Shown here: piece after piece, positions 34,566 to 43,477 of the stretch
Numbering within the stretch: position 1 is the stretch's first letter
How the letters are laid out: each line of letters starts with the position of its first letter
DNA from: Bifidobacterium sp. WK041_4_12
Lineage (GTDB): Bacteria > Actinomycetota > Actinomycetes > Actinomycetales > Bifidobacteriaceae
Direction of reading: 5' to 3'
Length of the DNA stretch: 64,000 bases
NCBI RefSeq assembly: GCF_041080795.1
Contig: NZ_CP129674.1
Span: 2,294,001 to 2,358,000 of the forward strand
Notes under the pieces: model-generated
The model's database searches: none
What the model was told of the DNA's origin: nothing
What the model saw: the letters and a program-made list of their open reading frames with translations, nothing else
Position numbers and translations under genes: made by a program

Positions 34566-37193
34566 TTAAGCGAGTTTGAGATGCTCGTGCAGATACGTGC
34601 CGGTAATGCTGTTTGGGTTGGAAGCAAGGTCATCCGGCGTACCCGATGCCACTATGCGTCCACCTGCCTGACCGCCACCAGGACCCATATCGATGACGTA
34701 ATCGGCATTGGCGATCATGTCGAGGTCGTGTTCGATGAACACAACGGTCGCACCCTTGTCGATAAGGCGTTGCAGCACCTTGAGCAGCGTCCTCACATCG
34801 AGAGGATGCAGCCCGGTTGTCGGCTCGTCAAGCACGAACATTGTGCTCGAATGCCGTTTGCCTAATTCATTGGCGAGCTTCAGCCGTTGAGCCTCTCCGC
34901 CAGAAAGCGAAGGGGTGTCCTCCCCGAGTTTGACGTATCCAAGTCCCAGATCGCTCAGTGTGGCAAGCGCTTTGTGAATACGTCGTAGACTTGCCTGCGG
35001 AATCAAAGCATCGGGTGCAGTCCGATCTTTGGGCTCATGGCTTGCAAGTCCATTGTGAGCAAGCCCATGGTTGGCTCGCTCGTACTCGGCAAAGAGCGTC
35101 AACGCGTCGTCAACACCCATATCGAGCAGTTCGGGAAGCGTATAGCTGTGCGAAGCTTCAGCCGATGCAAGCCGCACATGGATATCGTTGATTTCCGGCT
35201 TGTAGCGAGAGCCTTCGCACACCGGGCAGGTGATCGTTGCATCAGGCAGGAACTGCTCGTCCAGACTGATCTGACCCGTTCCATCGCATTCCGGGCAACG
35301 CAGTGAACCGGTGTTATATGAGAAATCTGAGAGCTTGAGCTCTCGCTTGCGGGCATCGTCGGTTGCCGCAAACACACGTCGCAATGCATCCATGATGCTT
35401 GAGTATGTTGCAACCGTTGAACGCACATTGATGCCTATCGGCGTTGAGTCAACAACCCGAATACGTGTTATCCCAGCGTTTTCAAGAGATGTTACATGTG
35501 CTGGCAACTTGTCATTCTGCGATAGTGCTTCCAAGCCAGGCACCAGCGATTCGAGCACCATCGTGGTTTTGCCTGAGCCTGATACGCCGGTAACTGCAGT
35601 CATTCTGCCTTTCGGCACTCGCACGTCCAAGGCATGCACCGTGTGAATAGGCGAGGTTGTCATATGGATGCATGGATCATACTGCAAGTCGACTGTGCTT
35701 CGAACTCGACATAGCACAGCTTCGGAATCGTCCAGAAAACCGCCGATTCGAGACCTTGGGTTCACAGCGATTTCGCTGGGCGTCCCCTGAGCTATTACCT
35801 CGCCACCCAACCGGCCTGCACCCCGCCCCATCTCGATGAGATGGTCGACGCGCTTCAACACACCGGTGTCATGATCTACCAGCACGACTGAATTGCCATC
35901 GGCCAGCAAGTCACGCATGACGCCCATCAAACCCTCAATATTGCTGGGATGCAGACCGGTTGATGGCTCATCAAGCACATACAGCACACCGGTCGTCTCG
36001 TTGCGAACCGCACGCGACAGCTGCGCGCGCTGGCGTTCGCCTGTGGAAAGCGAAGCGGACGAGCGGTCAAGCGTCAGATAGCCTAGGCCCAACTGTTCCA
36101 GCCTTCGACTCATCAGCATGAACGCATCAACGAGATCCTGTGCCATCGTTCGCATGGAAGCCGGTAAGGTATCAGGAATCGTCGGAACCCACTGCCGTAT
36201 TGTCGTGAGCGGCCAGGCTGTCACTTCTGCCAGATTGTGCCCTTCAATCCTTGGAGCTCGCGCTAATGTGCTGAGCCTTGTGCCCTTGCACATTGGGCAT
36301 TCGCGCTCAACCACAAACTTGGAAACCTTGGCCAGACGCCTTTCATCGTTGGCTCGCTTGAGTTCATCCAACACTGTCAGACGTGCATTGCGGAAGGTGA
36401 AATCCAGCTCGTGCACGCCTTTGACCGACGTGAAGGTAATATGCTTCTTCTCCTCAGGACCGTTGAAGACGATGTCTTTTTCACGAGTCGTGAGCTGATT
36501 CCACGGCACGTCAATGCGAACGCCGAATTCATGCACTATGGCAGGTTGCACGTTGAATCCGAATGTGCGCCAAGGAACCACGGCTCCTTCGTCAATGGTC
36601 AGCGTGGGATCGGGAACGATCTTCGAGTCGTCAACGTCGCGAACGATTCCCGTTCCCTGACATGTCGGGCATGCCCCGAGAGTATTGAACGCCAGTTCTT
36701 CGGCGCCCGGTGCGTGTATCGGCTTGCCGCACACTTCACAGTTGAATGCGATCTCGGCAGCCACCTTCATTGAGGGTGCATGGTAATGCCCGTTGGGGCA
36801 ACGATGAGATGCCAGGCGCGAGAACATCAGGCGCAGGACGTTCAGCAGTTCCGTCGAAGTTCCGAAGGTCGAACGCACTCCCCCGACACTTGGCCGCTGA
36901 CGCAATGCCAGGGCTGGCGGAATGTACGCCACCGAATCCACCAACGACTTTGCAGTCTGGGTCATGCGTCTGCGCGTATACGTGGACAGCGCATCCAGAT
37001 AGCGTCGTGACCCTTCTGCATAGAGGACTCCCAGAGCAAGCGAAGATTTACCAGAGCCAGAGACTCCAGCAATCCCGACAAGCTGGTGCAAGGGAATGGA
37101 AAGATCGATGTTCTTCAAATTGTGGACGCGAGCTCCGCGGATTTCTATTGCCTTGGGTTCGCTCTGCTGCTGAGCTGCGCTCGATGCTGTCAT
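34566..37193 (-). CDS. UvrA-like ABC protein (short, UvrA2 type)
   Basis: An 875-residue protein with two ABC modules: Walker A GVSGSGKSSLAL (41-52) and GVSGSGKTTMVL, signatures LSTGERQRAQLSRA and LSGGEAQRLKLANE, and Walker B VLDEPSTGLH and VLDEPTTGLH. Zinc cysteine pairs CEVC/CPTC and CPECDG/CPVCEG are present. It is about 70-100 residues shorter than UvrA proper, most likely in the UvrB-binding/insertion region. Such UvrA2 proteins occur beside drug-resistance or damage functions in actinobacteria, and some aid export of or tolerance to DNA-binding drugs. It cannot be taken as the housekeeping excinuclease. Confidence 0.85.
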   Translation of the reverse strand: MTASSAAQQQSEPKAIEIRGARVHNLKNIDLSIPLHQLVGIAGVSGSGKSSLALGVLYAEGSRRYLDALSTYTRRRMTQTAKSLVDSVAYIPPALALRQRPSVGGVRSTFGTSTELLNVLRLMFSRLASHRCPNGHYHAPSMKVAAEIAFNCEVCGKPIHAPGAEELAFNTLGACPTCQGTGIVRDVDDSKIVPDPTLTIDEGAVVPWRTFGFNVQPAIVHEFGVRIDVPWNQLTTREKDIVFNGPEEKKHITFTSVKGVHELDFTFRNARLTVLDELKRANDERRLAKVSKFVVERECPMCKGTRLSTLARAPRIEGHNLAEVTAWPLTTIRQWVPTIPDTLPASMRTMAQDLVDAFMLMSRRLEQLGLGYLTLDRSSASLSTGERQRAQLSRAVRNETTGVLYVLDEPSTGLHPSNIEGLMGVMRDLLADGNSVVLVDHDTGVLKRVDHLIEMGRGAGRLGGEVIAQGTPSEIAVNPRSRIGGFLDDSEAVLCRVRSTVDLQYDPCIHMTTSPIHTVHALDVRVPKGRMTAVTGVSGSGKTTMVLESLVPGLEALSQNDKLPAHVTSLENAGITRIRVVDSTPIGINVRSTVATYSSIMDALRRVFAATDDARKRELKLSDFSYNTGSLRCPECDGTGQISLDEQFLPDATITCPVCEGSRYKPEINDIHVRLASAEASHSYTLPELLDMGVDDALTLFAEYERANHGLAHNGLASHEPKDRTAPDALIPQASLRRIHKALATLSDLGLGYVKLGEDTPSLSGGEAQRLKLANELGKRHSSTMFVLDEPTTGLHPLDVRTLLKVLQRLIDKGATVVFIEHDLDMIANADYVIDMGPGGGQAGGRIVASGTPDDLASNPNSITGTYLHEHLKLA

Positions 37194-37426
37194 ATGCTGC
37201 TTGACTTCGTGCCCTTCCTTGGCTTCACTGCAACCGTTTCAGTCCTAACAACTACATAAGCTACTCCTCATTCTTTGTGTTGATATGACTTCAGCAGTGA
37301 GTCGAAATCGTTCGGCGTTTCTCAGCTCACTGCTGATTACACGCCGATTTATAGCAATTACAACACTTTTGAGCTGTGAACCTGTATATTCGACATTGTT
37401 ATGTTCAACAAGCGAAGGGGGTTGCA

Positions 37427-37684
37427 ATGGGATTAATGGATGATGCCAAGAAAGCTGCCAGAGACGCTGGTGATAAGGTTTCGGATGCTGCAGCAGACTT
37501 GAAGGATGCAGTCAGCGAAAAGTTTGCAGATGCAAAGAAGGCTGGTTCTGACAAGGTCGACGAGGCAAAAGACATTGCCTCGGATAAAGGCGACGAGCTG
37601 AAGGCCAATGCAAAAGTCGCAGGAGCCAAGGCTGAACAAAAGGGCGTCGAGTTCAAGAACGATGCCAAGGATGCAGCCCGCTGA
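37427..37684 (+). CDS. LEA-like Lys/Asp/Ala-rich stress protein
   Basis: An 85-residue hydrophilic protein built of imperfect 11-residue-like repeats (DAKKAARDAGDKVSDAA, KADAKKAGSDKVDEA style), with no Cys, Trp or Tyr, typical of LEA/CsbD-like desiccation or stress proteins. ATG 37427 is chosen because AAGGGGG precedes it; an upstream extension is not supported. It may be related in function to the repeat-tailed membrane protein at 33.3 kb. A terminator hairpin follows. Confidence 0.72.
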   Translation: MGLMDDAKKAARDAGDKVSDAAADLKDAVSEKFADAKKAGSDKVDEAKDIASDKGDELKANAKVAGAKAEQKGVEFKNDAKDAAR

Positions 37685-37761
37685 AGCATCTCGTGTAATC
37701 GGATAGGATCGTCGGCAGATTCATGTGAATGATAGCCGACAGACTTCCGGTGAGTTCTATG

Positions 37762-37792
37762 AATGCCCGTTCACGTCATGTGGACGGGCATT
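37762..37792 (+). terminator. Terminator after the LEA-like gene
   Basis: AATGCCCGTTCAC (37762-37774) pairs with GTGGACGGGCATT (37780-37792) with one G-T pair and a 5-nt loop; TTC follows. Confidence 0.7.
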
Positions 37793-37948
37793 TTCATATA
37801 GTGATGTAATCGTCGCTGATCTGATAGTTGTTGATCTCATACTCTGTGCTGTTATGATCTGCACCCAAGTCGGGTGCGTGTCCTTGCATATTGTTGTCAA
37901 TATCGAGTTACCATGTGATTATCCTTCTACACAGCAGAGGTGATCACG

Positions 37949-38158
37949 ATGATGTGTCAACCTTTTTACACCGAGACTGGTGGCCGACGCAGATTTTATC
38001 ATGACGATGACGAGTGCCCGTTCGGCAGGGCGATACCGATTGGTGCTCGATGCGAAGGCATGGGAAATAGGCCGCATTGCTGGCTTTGTGCGGGTCTTTT
38101 ACGAGATCAGCAAGCCATTGCTCAACCAGAGCCAAATATCGTAGAGACCTTTTCCTAA
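37949..38158 (+). CDS. Small Cys-rich hypothetical protein
   Basis: A 69-residue frame with AGAGG spaced 8 nt before ATG 37949. It carries two pairs or near-pairs of Cys/His (DECPFGRA and HCWLCAGL), as in a small zinc ribbon, and charged RRRFYHDDD. I recognise no family. It is short and without operon partners, so it may be a chance frame, but ribosome site and cysteine spacing favour a gene. Confidence 0.45.
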   Translation: MMCQPFYTETGGRRRFYHDDDECPFGRAIPIGARCEGMGNRPHCWLCAGLLRDQQAIAQPEPNIVETFS

Positions 38159-38218
38159 GTCTGGAAACCCTCCACGGGCAGCACGCTCTCAGTCATGCGC
38201 ATGGAGCATCGATCTGAA

Positions 38219-38899
38219 TCAGTCCTGCTGAATGCAGCGCCTCTCAATGAGCTCGGACAGCATCTTCACACTGGTCTGCGCATACGTTTCAATCGAAGCG
38301 AACTCATGACCGTATGCATTCGGGCTCTTTGAATACCCCGTAATCGCAACGGTAGTTGCGCCGGAAGCTAGTGCTGACTGCAATCCTGGCCGAGAATCTT
38401 CAAGGGCAATACATTGTTGAATGTCGGACAGAGGCACGTTTGCCACCTTGCATGCCTGAAGGTACGGCCCTGGATCGGGCTTCTTGGGTATGTTATCGTC
38501 ACCACAGACGAATCCGGCAAAGACATTGTCCGGAGCCTGACGAACGGCTGCCTCAGCCATGCGCCGAGGTGATGCCGTGACCAGAATCGATGGAATGCCG
38601 TGCTTGGCGAGTTCGATAAGCAGTTCGACGGTACCGGGAATCCATGGCATGCGCTCTTCTTCAAGCTGCGCAACTCGCTCGATCAGCATCGTGACGATGA
38701 CAGGGGCAGCGAGTTGTGTGCCATGGTCAATCATGGCCTGAGCGCACAGGGGAACCGGAAAACCTGAATGCTGCCAGCCGAGCTCTTCGTCCCATTCACC
38801 ACCATGCTCGTGCGCGATTTCAATTTCAGCCTGATGCCAATAAGGCTCAGAGTCGATAAGGGTGCCATCCATATCCCAGAACACGGCTTTGGGCTTCAT
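38219..38899 (-). CDS. HAD-superfamily sugar-phosphate phosphatase/mutase
   Basis: A 226-residue subfamily IA HAD enzyme: FWDMDGTLIDSE (nucleophile Asp and acid/base Asp), VTASPRR (motif II), and the PKKPDPGPY/ALEDSRPGLQSALASG motifs III and IV. It resembles beta-phosphoglucomutase and sugar phosphatases. An AAAGG site precedes ATG 38899. The substrate is not determined. It follows no clear operon. Confidence 0.85.
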   Translation of the reverse strand: MKPKAVFWDMDGTLIDSEPYWHQAEIEIAHEHGGEWDEELGWQHSGFPVPLCAQAMIDHGTQLAAPVIVTMLIERVAQLEEERMPWIPGTVELLIELAKHGIPSILVTASPRRMAEAAVRQAPDNVFAGFVCGDDNIPKKPDPGPYLQACKVANVPLSDIQQCIALEDSRPGLQSALASGATTVAITGYSKSPNAYGHEFASIETYAQTSVKMLSELIERRCIQQD

Positions 38900-39002
38900 C
38901 GATCATGCCTTTCATCGTTCGCCAATTGCGCACTTCGGTGTGATACCGCCTGTGGAATATGTCATGTCACCGAGCACATTCCCTCGTGCTACAGAATACA
39001 CG

Positions 39003-39060
39003 AATGGGTATCATCACTGCCTTGCCATCACTGTCTGATGAAGCGGCGATGATGCCCATT
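39003..39060 (-). terminator. Terminator after the DEAD-box helicase gene
   Basis: Arms 39003-39020 and 39043-39060 pair over 18 positions with three G-T pairs (AATGGGTATCATC with GATGATGCCCATT). It lies 10 nt after the helicase stop codon. Confidence 0.65.
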
Positions 39061-39070
39061 GAAACTCATC

Positions 39071-40711
39071 TCAGCGGCCAGAGATTCTGAACGGTGCGCG
39101 ATTCTTCTTGCTGTACCTGCGTGGTGCAGATCCGCGAGAATCGCTGCCGCGCATTGAACTGTGCTCTGAGCTGTGCTGATGCTCGGAACGGCGGCTACGG
39201 GTATGCTCGTTGCGAGATCCTGGGCGAGAAGAAGAGTTGTTCTGACCATGTCTGCGGCCGGAACGCTCACCACGGCCGCCGCGATGGTGGTTGCCTGAAC
39301 CTTGAACCGGCTCAAGCGGTTCAAGAGTCCAGCCATCGACACGCGCGGCGTGCTGACCAACGAGAGACTCCACGACTGGCGAGTCGCTGGTCACCGAAAC
39401 GGGCTTGCTGGAAATGTTGGCCATACGAAGCATCCGGCGCACATCTCTGCGCTGCTCAGGCAGCACCAAGGTCACCACATCACCTTCGTGGCCTGCTCGA
39501 GCGGTTCTGCCCGAACGGTGCAGGAATGACTTTGCATCTGCCGGTGGATCAACCTGTACCACCAGCTCGACGCCGCTGACATCCACGCCACGAGCCGCGA
39601 CGTCGGTTGCAACCAGCACGCGAACCGAACCGTTGCTGAATGCATTGAGATTTCGATCACGCTGATTCTGTGAAAGATTGCCATGAAGCTCGGCTGCCGG
39701 AATACCACTGTTGGTAAGGTTCTTTGCCAGTTTCTTCGCCTGGAACTTGGTTCTGGTGAAGAGAATGCGCTTGCCCTTGCCGGATGCCAAGGTGCGAACG
39801 AGTTCGTGCTTGGTGGCCTGAGTGGTTTCAAAGATGTGATGCGTCATGGTCGAGACATGCGCTGTGGCATCGTCAACCTCGTGCACCTTTGGATTGTGCA
39901 GGAATCTATGCACCAGTTCATCGATGCCGTGGTCAAGCGTTGCAGAGAAGAGCATGTGCTGCGCTTCGCTAGGAATTTGCTCAAGCAGACGCTCGACAGC
40001 AGGCAAGAAGCCCATATCTGCCATCTCGTCAGCCTCATCAAGGATGGTCACTTCGACGGCATCAAGCGACAGCAGACGCTGTCTGAGCAAGTCTTCGAGA
40101 CGTCCTGGGCATGCGACAACGATATCCGCACCGGAGCGGAGAGCATCGACCTGGCGCTGCTGACGCACACCACCGTAGACGGTTGTGGTCTGCAGGCGGC
40201 ACAGTGCTGCCAGAGGTTCAACGACCTCATTAATCTGGTTTGCAAGTTCACGCGTAGGAGCGAGGATCAAACCGCGTGGCTCCGGCAAAGGCATGTGCCT
40301 TTGATTCTTGCTGGAACGGCGATTGCCACCGCCACGCCTTGCATTGCGGCCACCGTCTTCGGGCTGACCGCCGCGCTTGCGCATTGCACGCTCATAGCGT
40401 TCAAGAGCTTCGTCGTCTTCAACTCCGCCCTGCATGCCGAGTCGAACGATCAGCGGGATTGCAAACGCGAGTGTCTTGCCGGAACCTGTTTCTCCACGGC
40501 CAAGAATGTCTCTTCCTGCGAGTGAATCTGGCAGGGTGTCCTGTTGAATTGGGAATGCGGTTGCCTTGCCCTCTGATGCGAGAGCCCTGCAAATCATCTC
40601 GGGAACGCCAAGTTCTGAGAATGGAACTGGCTGCTTGTTGGAATTGCTCGAATTGTCGTCTTGTGTTGCGTGTGTTTGTATTCTTGAATGTTGTGAAACC
40701 GAAGTAGACAC
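39071..40711 (-). CDS. DEAD-box ATP-dependent RNA helicase
   Basis: A 546-residue helicase: FSELGVPEMICRAL (Q motif), GRGETGSGKT (motif I), PTRELANQI (Ia), DEADEMADMGF (II), SATLD (III), and ATDVAARGVDVSGV and HRSGRTARAG (V, VI). An insertion rich in Gly and Arg (RGGNRRSSKNQ) splits the first RecA domain, and the C-terminus is an Arg/Ser-rich RNA-binding tail. Such proteins act in ribosome assembly or RNA turnover, often in the cold. GTG 40711 is preceded by AAAGG. It lies just downstream of the heat-shock operon. Confidence 0.93.
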   Translation of the reverse strand: MSTSVSQHSRIQTHATQDDNSSNSNKQPVPFSELGVPEMICRALASEGKATAFPIQQDTLPDSLAGRDILGRGETGSGKTLAFAIPLIVRLGMQGGVEDDEALERYERAMRKRGGQPEDGGRNARRGGGNRRSSKNQRHMPLPEPRGLILAPTRELANQINEVVEPLAALCRLQTTTVYGGVRQQRQVDALRSGADIVVACPGRLEDLLRQRLLSLDAVEVTILDEADEMADMGFLPAVERLLEQIPSEAQHMLFSATLDHGIDELVHRFLHNPKVHEVDDATAHVSTMTHHIFETTQATKHELVRTLASGKGKRILFTRTKFQAKKLAKNLTNSGIPAAELHGNLSQNQRDRNLNAFSNGSVRVLVATDVAARGVDVSGVELVVQVDPPADAKSFLHRSGRTARAGHEGDVVTLVLPEQRRDVRRMLRMANISSKPVSVTSDSPVVESLVGQHAARVDGWTLEPLEPVQGSGNHHRGGRGERSGRRHGQNNSSSRPGSRNEHTRSRRSEHQHSSEHSSMRGSDSRGSAPRRYSKKNRAPFRISGR

Positions 40712-40942
40712 CGGTTACCTTTCGTATGTGGGCATGAACATATATGCAGCAGACATGCCGAAGCCTTGCCGCGTAGTCGCAAGCAAGGCAAAAAATTCGT
40801 GAATTGAATCCCGATAATCAGAGCGTTCCAGCGACGAGGGCTTAATGCAGCCCCAAACGGGTATTAACTATACAGCATCGTGTGTATTTCGCTACGAATC
40901 GCAACATTGCGCACAGTTTAGGCGCACATTGCCTGTCATTGT

Positions 40943-41506
40943 TTAGAAATCTTGATCCGAACCCCAAATAACCAAGGAACGCGATGAACCAAGGTTGTCG
41001 GTGTCATCAAAAACGACGAGTTCCTCATTGTCACGGTGTATCTCATGTCGCCAGAGACGCGCCCGCTCTGAACGCTGCACTTCTATGACTTCGCCATTGC
41101 GCCCTGCAGCGAAGACGCTTGAACCGCTAGGTGCGCTCATGCGTCTGATTTTGCGCCAAAGCTGACGATTTTCCTCTTGCAAGGCAAGAATGCGCGTGAC
41201 TCCTGCCAGATTAATCGACTCATCCTGACTCAGATGCTGGGCTTGGCACAGCCTGTCGATGTCGCGAAGCGAATATCGTCGAGCACCGCCTTGCGTTCTC
41301 TTCGGCACTACCAAGCCCAATCGGTCGTACTGCCGTAAGGTCTGTGGATGAATATGCGCGAGTGTCGCGACCTTGCCTACGGTGAACACGGGCAGGTCGC
41401 TGTCGAAGCCTGAATCCTCGACATTGTCGAGATCGAGTCTTCCCTCGACGAGTGAGCGAGCGCAGATGATATACATCTGTCGCATGTCTCGCGTTACCTT
41501 CTGCAA
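40943..41506 (-). CDS. hspR: HspR, MerR-type heat-shock repressor
   Basis: A repressor of about 187 residues: FTVGKVATLAHIHPQTLRQYDRLGLVVPKRTQGGARRYSLRDI is the MerR helix-turn-helix with wing. HspR binds HAIR sites together with DnaK as co-repressor. The TTG at 41506 is my start, since GGAGG lies 8 nt before it; the GTG at 41515 overlaps that site. It is the fourth gene of dnaK-grpE-dnaJ-hspR, the usual actinobacterial order. Confidence 0.92.
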   Translation of the reverse strand: MQKVTRDMRQMYIICARSLVEGRLDLDNVEDSGFDSDLPVFTVGKVATLAHIHPQTLRQYDRLGLVVPKRTQGGARRYSLRDIDRLCQAQHLSQDESINLAGVTRILALQEENRQLWRKIRRMSAPSGSSVFAAGRNGEVIEVQRSERARLWRHEIHRDNEELVVFDDTDNLGSSRSLVIWGSDQDF

Positions 41507-41602
41507 TTCGCTCACCTCCCAAGTTTCTGTCTCAGTCTCTGGTTCCCCTCACGCGCCACTGCCGAACACCACTCCAGCGGGCGACGAAGCCGCTGACTGA
41601 AC

Positions 41603-42625
41603 TTATTGCTTCAACCGTTCTTCGGCGATGTTTTGAGTAAAGCTTTCGCTTGCCTTTTCGAATTCCTTCAGCGCCTTCTTTTGGGCAATGCTCAAGCGAC
41701 CAGGCATGCGTATTTCAATCTTCGCGAGCAAGTCACCGTTTCCACGCCTTGATTGCACACCCCTGCCCTTGATGCGAACCGCGTCTCCGGCAGAGCTGCC
41801 CGATGGGAGTTTGAACGTGACACTCTCACCGTCGAAGTCCAATGCTTCCACCTTCGCTCCAAAAGCCGCTTCGGTCACAGTTACGGGAAGAGGCATGACG
41901 ATGTCACGCCCCTCAAGGCTGAACTTCGGGTCAGTGCGCACATGCACGCTGAGGTACAAATCGCCGCGCGAACCGCCATTCTTGCCAGCAGCGCCTTTGC
42001 CAGCCAAGCGGATGCGCTGACCGTCATGCACGCCAGCCGGAACATGAGTCTTGAACTTCGAGCCTGCGGCGCTCAGCGAAACGGTCGCGCCTTTGACTGC
42101 CTGGCGGAAAGTCAGCGTGATATCCGACTTCAGATCCTTGCCCGCTGTAGGCGTAGCAGGGCGTGCCTGATCATATGCCGAACCGGTGAATCCGGCACGA
42201 CGGTGACCCGGGCCTCCCCCAAACGCAGAGAAGATATCAGAGAAATCGCCCTGCTGTCCGCCTCCGGACGTGGTGAAACGAACGTTTCCACCGTTGCCAC
42301 CGCCATTGCCGAACATGGTACCGAACATATCCTGGAATGAATCTGCAGAGAATCCTCCCTGTCCGGATCCACCCGAGAATCGAGCGCCGCCCATGCCGAA
42401 CTGGCGGATTGCATCATACTTTTGACGCTGTTCCTTGTTATTCAACACGTCGTAGGCTTCCGAAATATCCTTGAACCGCTCTTCAGCTTCCGCCGTCTTG
42501 TTCAGATCGGGATGGTATTTTCTAGCCAGCTTACGATATGCCTTCGTGATCTCCTCGGCACTTGCGTCCTTGGAGATACCAAGGACACTGTAAAAATCCT
42601 TGTTCAGCCATTCATTCTCAGCCAT
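41603..42625 (-). CDS. dnaJ: DnaJ-type co-chaperone without zinc finger
   Basis: A 340-residue J protein: the J domain with HPD (RKYHPDLN, 35-42), a Gly-rich linker (GGGNGGNVRF), then the C-terminal substrate-binding domain (GKDLKSDITLTFRQAVKG, DGQRIRLAGKGAAGKNGG). The four CxxCxGxG zinc repeats of class I DnaJ are absent, as is usual for the operon-borne actinobacterial DnaJ1/CbpA form. It delivers substrates to DnaK and stimulates its ATPase. Confidence 0.93.
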   Translation of the reverse strand: MAENEWLNKDFYSVLGISKDASAEEITKAYRKLARKYHPDLNKTAEAEERFKDISEAYDVLNNKEQRQKYDAIRQFGMGGARFSGGSGQGGFSADSFQDMFGTMFGNGGGNGGNVRFTTSGGGQQGDFSDIFSAFGGGPGHRRAGFTGSAYDQARPATPTAGKDLKSDITLTFRQAVKGATVSLSAAGSKFKTHVPAGVHDGQRIRLAGKGAAGKNGGSRGDLYLSVHVRTDPKFSLEGRDIVMPLPVTVTEAAFGAKVEALDFDGESVTFKLPSGSSAGDAVRIKGRGVQSRRGNGDLLAKIEIRMPGRLSIAQKKALKEFEKASESFTQNIAEERLKQ

Positions 42626-42688
42626 GTAATCTCCTTGTGTGGACTGTTTGACGTGAGCTCAATGCTGTGTGATGATGTTTCGCCGCCG

Positions 42689-43477
42689 TCACTGCTCCTT
42701 CGGGGATGAAACCACAACGCGAGCTGCACGGATCACACGATCACCCATTCGATATCCAGCCTCTACGACGGTATCCACGGTTTCCTTCTCAGCATCGGCA
42801 TCAGCTTTGTGCAAGATTGCCTCATGTTTGGTCGGATCGAAGTCCTCGCCCTTTTCGCCGAACTTCTCGACGCCAAACTTCTTGAAGGTTGCATCGATCT
42901 TGGTCGAAACAGCTTTGAAGGAATCGTCAATCTCGCCGTGTTCCTTGATGCGATCAATGTCGTCGAGTGCTGGGAGCAGAGCCGTCAAGACATCGGTGAT
43001 GCCATGCTGACGGAACAATGTCTGCTCCTTCAACGCGCGATTGCGATAGTTCACGAACTCTGCACGCTCACGCTGCAACGCTTCGAGATATTCTGCAGCT
43101 TCCTTCTTTGCCTTGCCCAATGGCGTCAACTCCCCGTCGTCGGTATCTGCTGTGGCTGATGAATCGGACTGCTTGGAATCGTCACCCTTGTCGGATTTGG
43201 CCGATTCGGATTTCTCGTCTCCTGAGCCCATGTCATCGGAGGACTTTGCATTGTCTGAACCGGTTGAAGGCGCGTTGGGATCTACGTTCGTTCCCGCTTC
43301 TGGCGATGGTCCTTCGGCAGCATCATCCGCTGCAGCGCTAGGCGCATCGCTGGAAGCTGGCGTCTGGGATCCTTCATCGGCGCCATGCCCCGACTTACCG
43401 GCAGATGCCGGGCCGTTCTTCAACGACTCGACATCTTCCATATTGCGCAAGTAATCGTCCTTATCGAAATCGGACAT
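42689..43477 (-). CDS. grpE: GrpE nucleotide-exchange factor
   Basis: About 262 residues. The N-terminal 120 are acidic and low in complexity (Asp/Ser/Ala repeats), then a long helix (KKEAAEYLEALQRERAEFVNYRNRAL) and the beta domain typical of GrpE (RVIRAARVVVSSP). It releases ADP from DnaK. ATG 43477 shares its A with the dnaK stop codon (TGATG), so translation is coupled. It is longer than the common 190-230 residues owing to the acidic head. Confidence 0.93.
   Translation of the reverse strand: MSDFDKDDYLRNMEDVESLKNGPASAGKSGHGADEGSQTPASSDAPSAAADDAAEGPSPEAGTNVDPNAPSTGSDNAKSSDDMGSGDEKSESAKSDKGDDSKQSDSSATADTDDGELTPLGKAKKEAAEYLEALQRERAEFVNYRNRALKEQTLFRQHGITDVLTALLPALDDIDRIKEHGEIDDSFKAVSTKIDATFKKFGVEKFGEKGEDFDPTKHEAILHKADADAEKETVDTVVEAGYRMGDRVIRAARVVVSSPKEQ

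Noticed and set aside
35285..35345. Palindrome GAGAGCTTGAGCTCTC
   Set aside because: Lies within the UvrA-like coding sequence; likely chance.
39683..40525. 280-codon frame antisense to the DEAD-box helicase
   Set aside because: Covers helicase motifs I to III of the real gene on the other strand.
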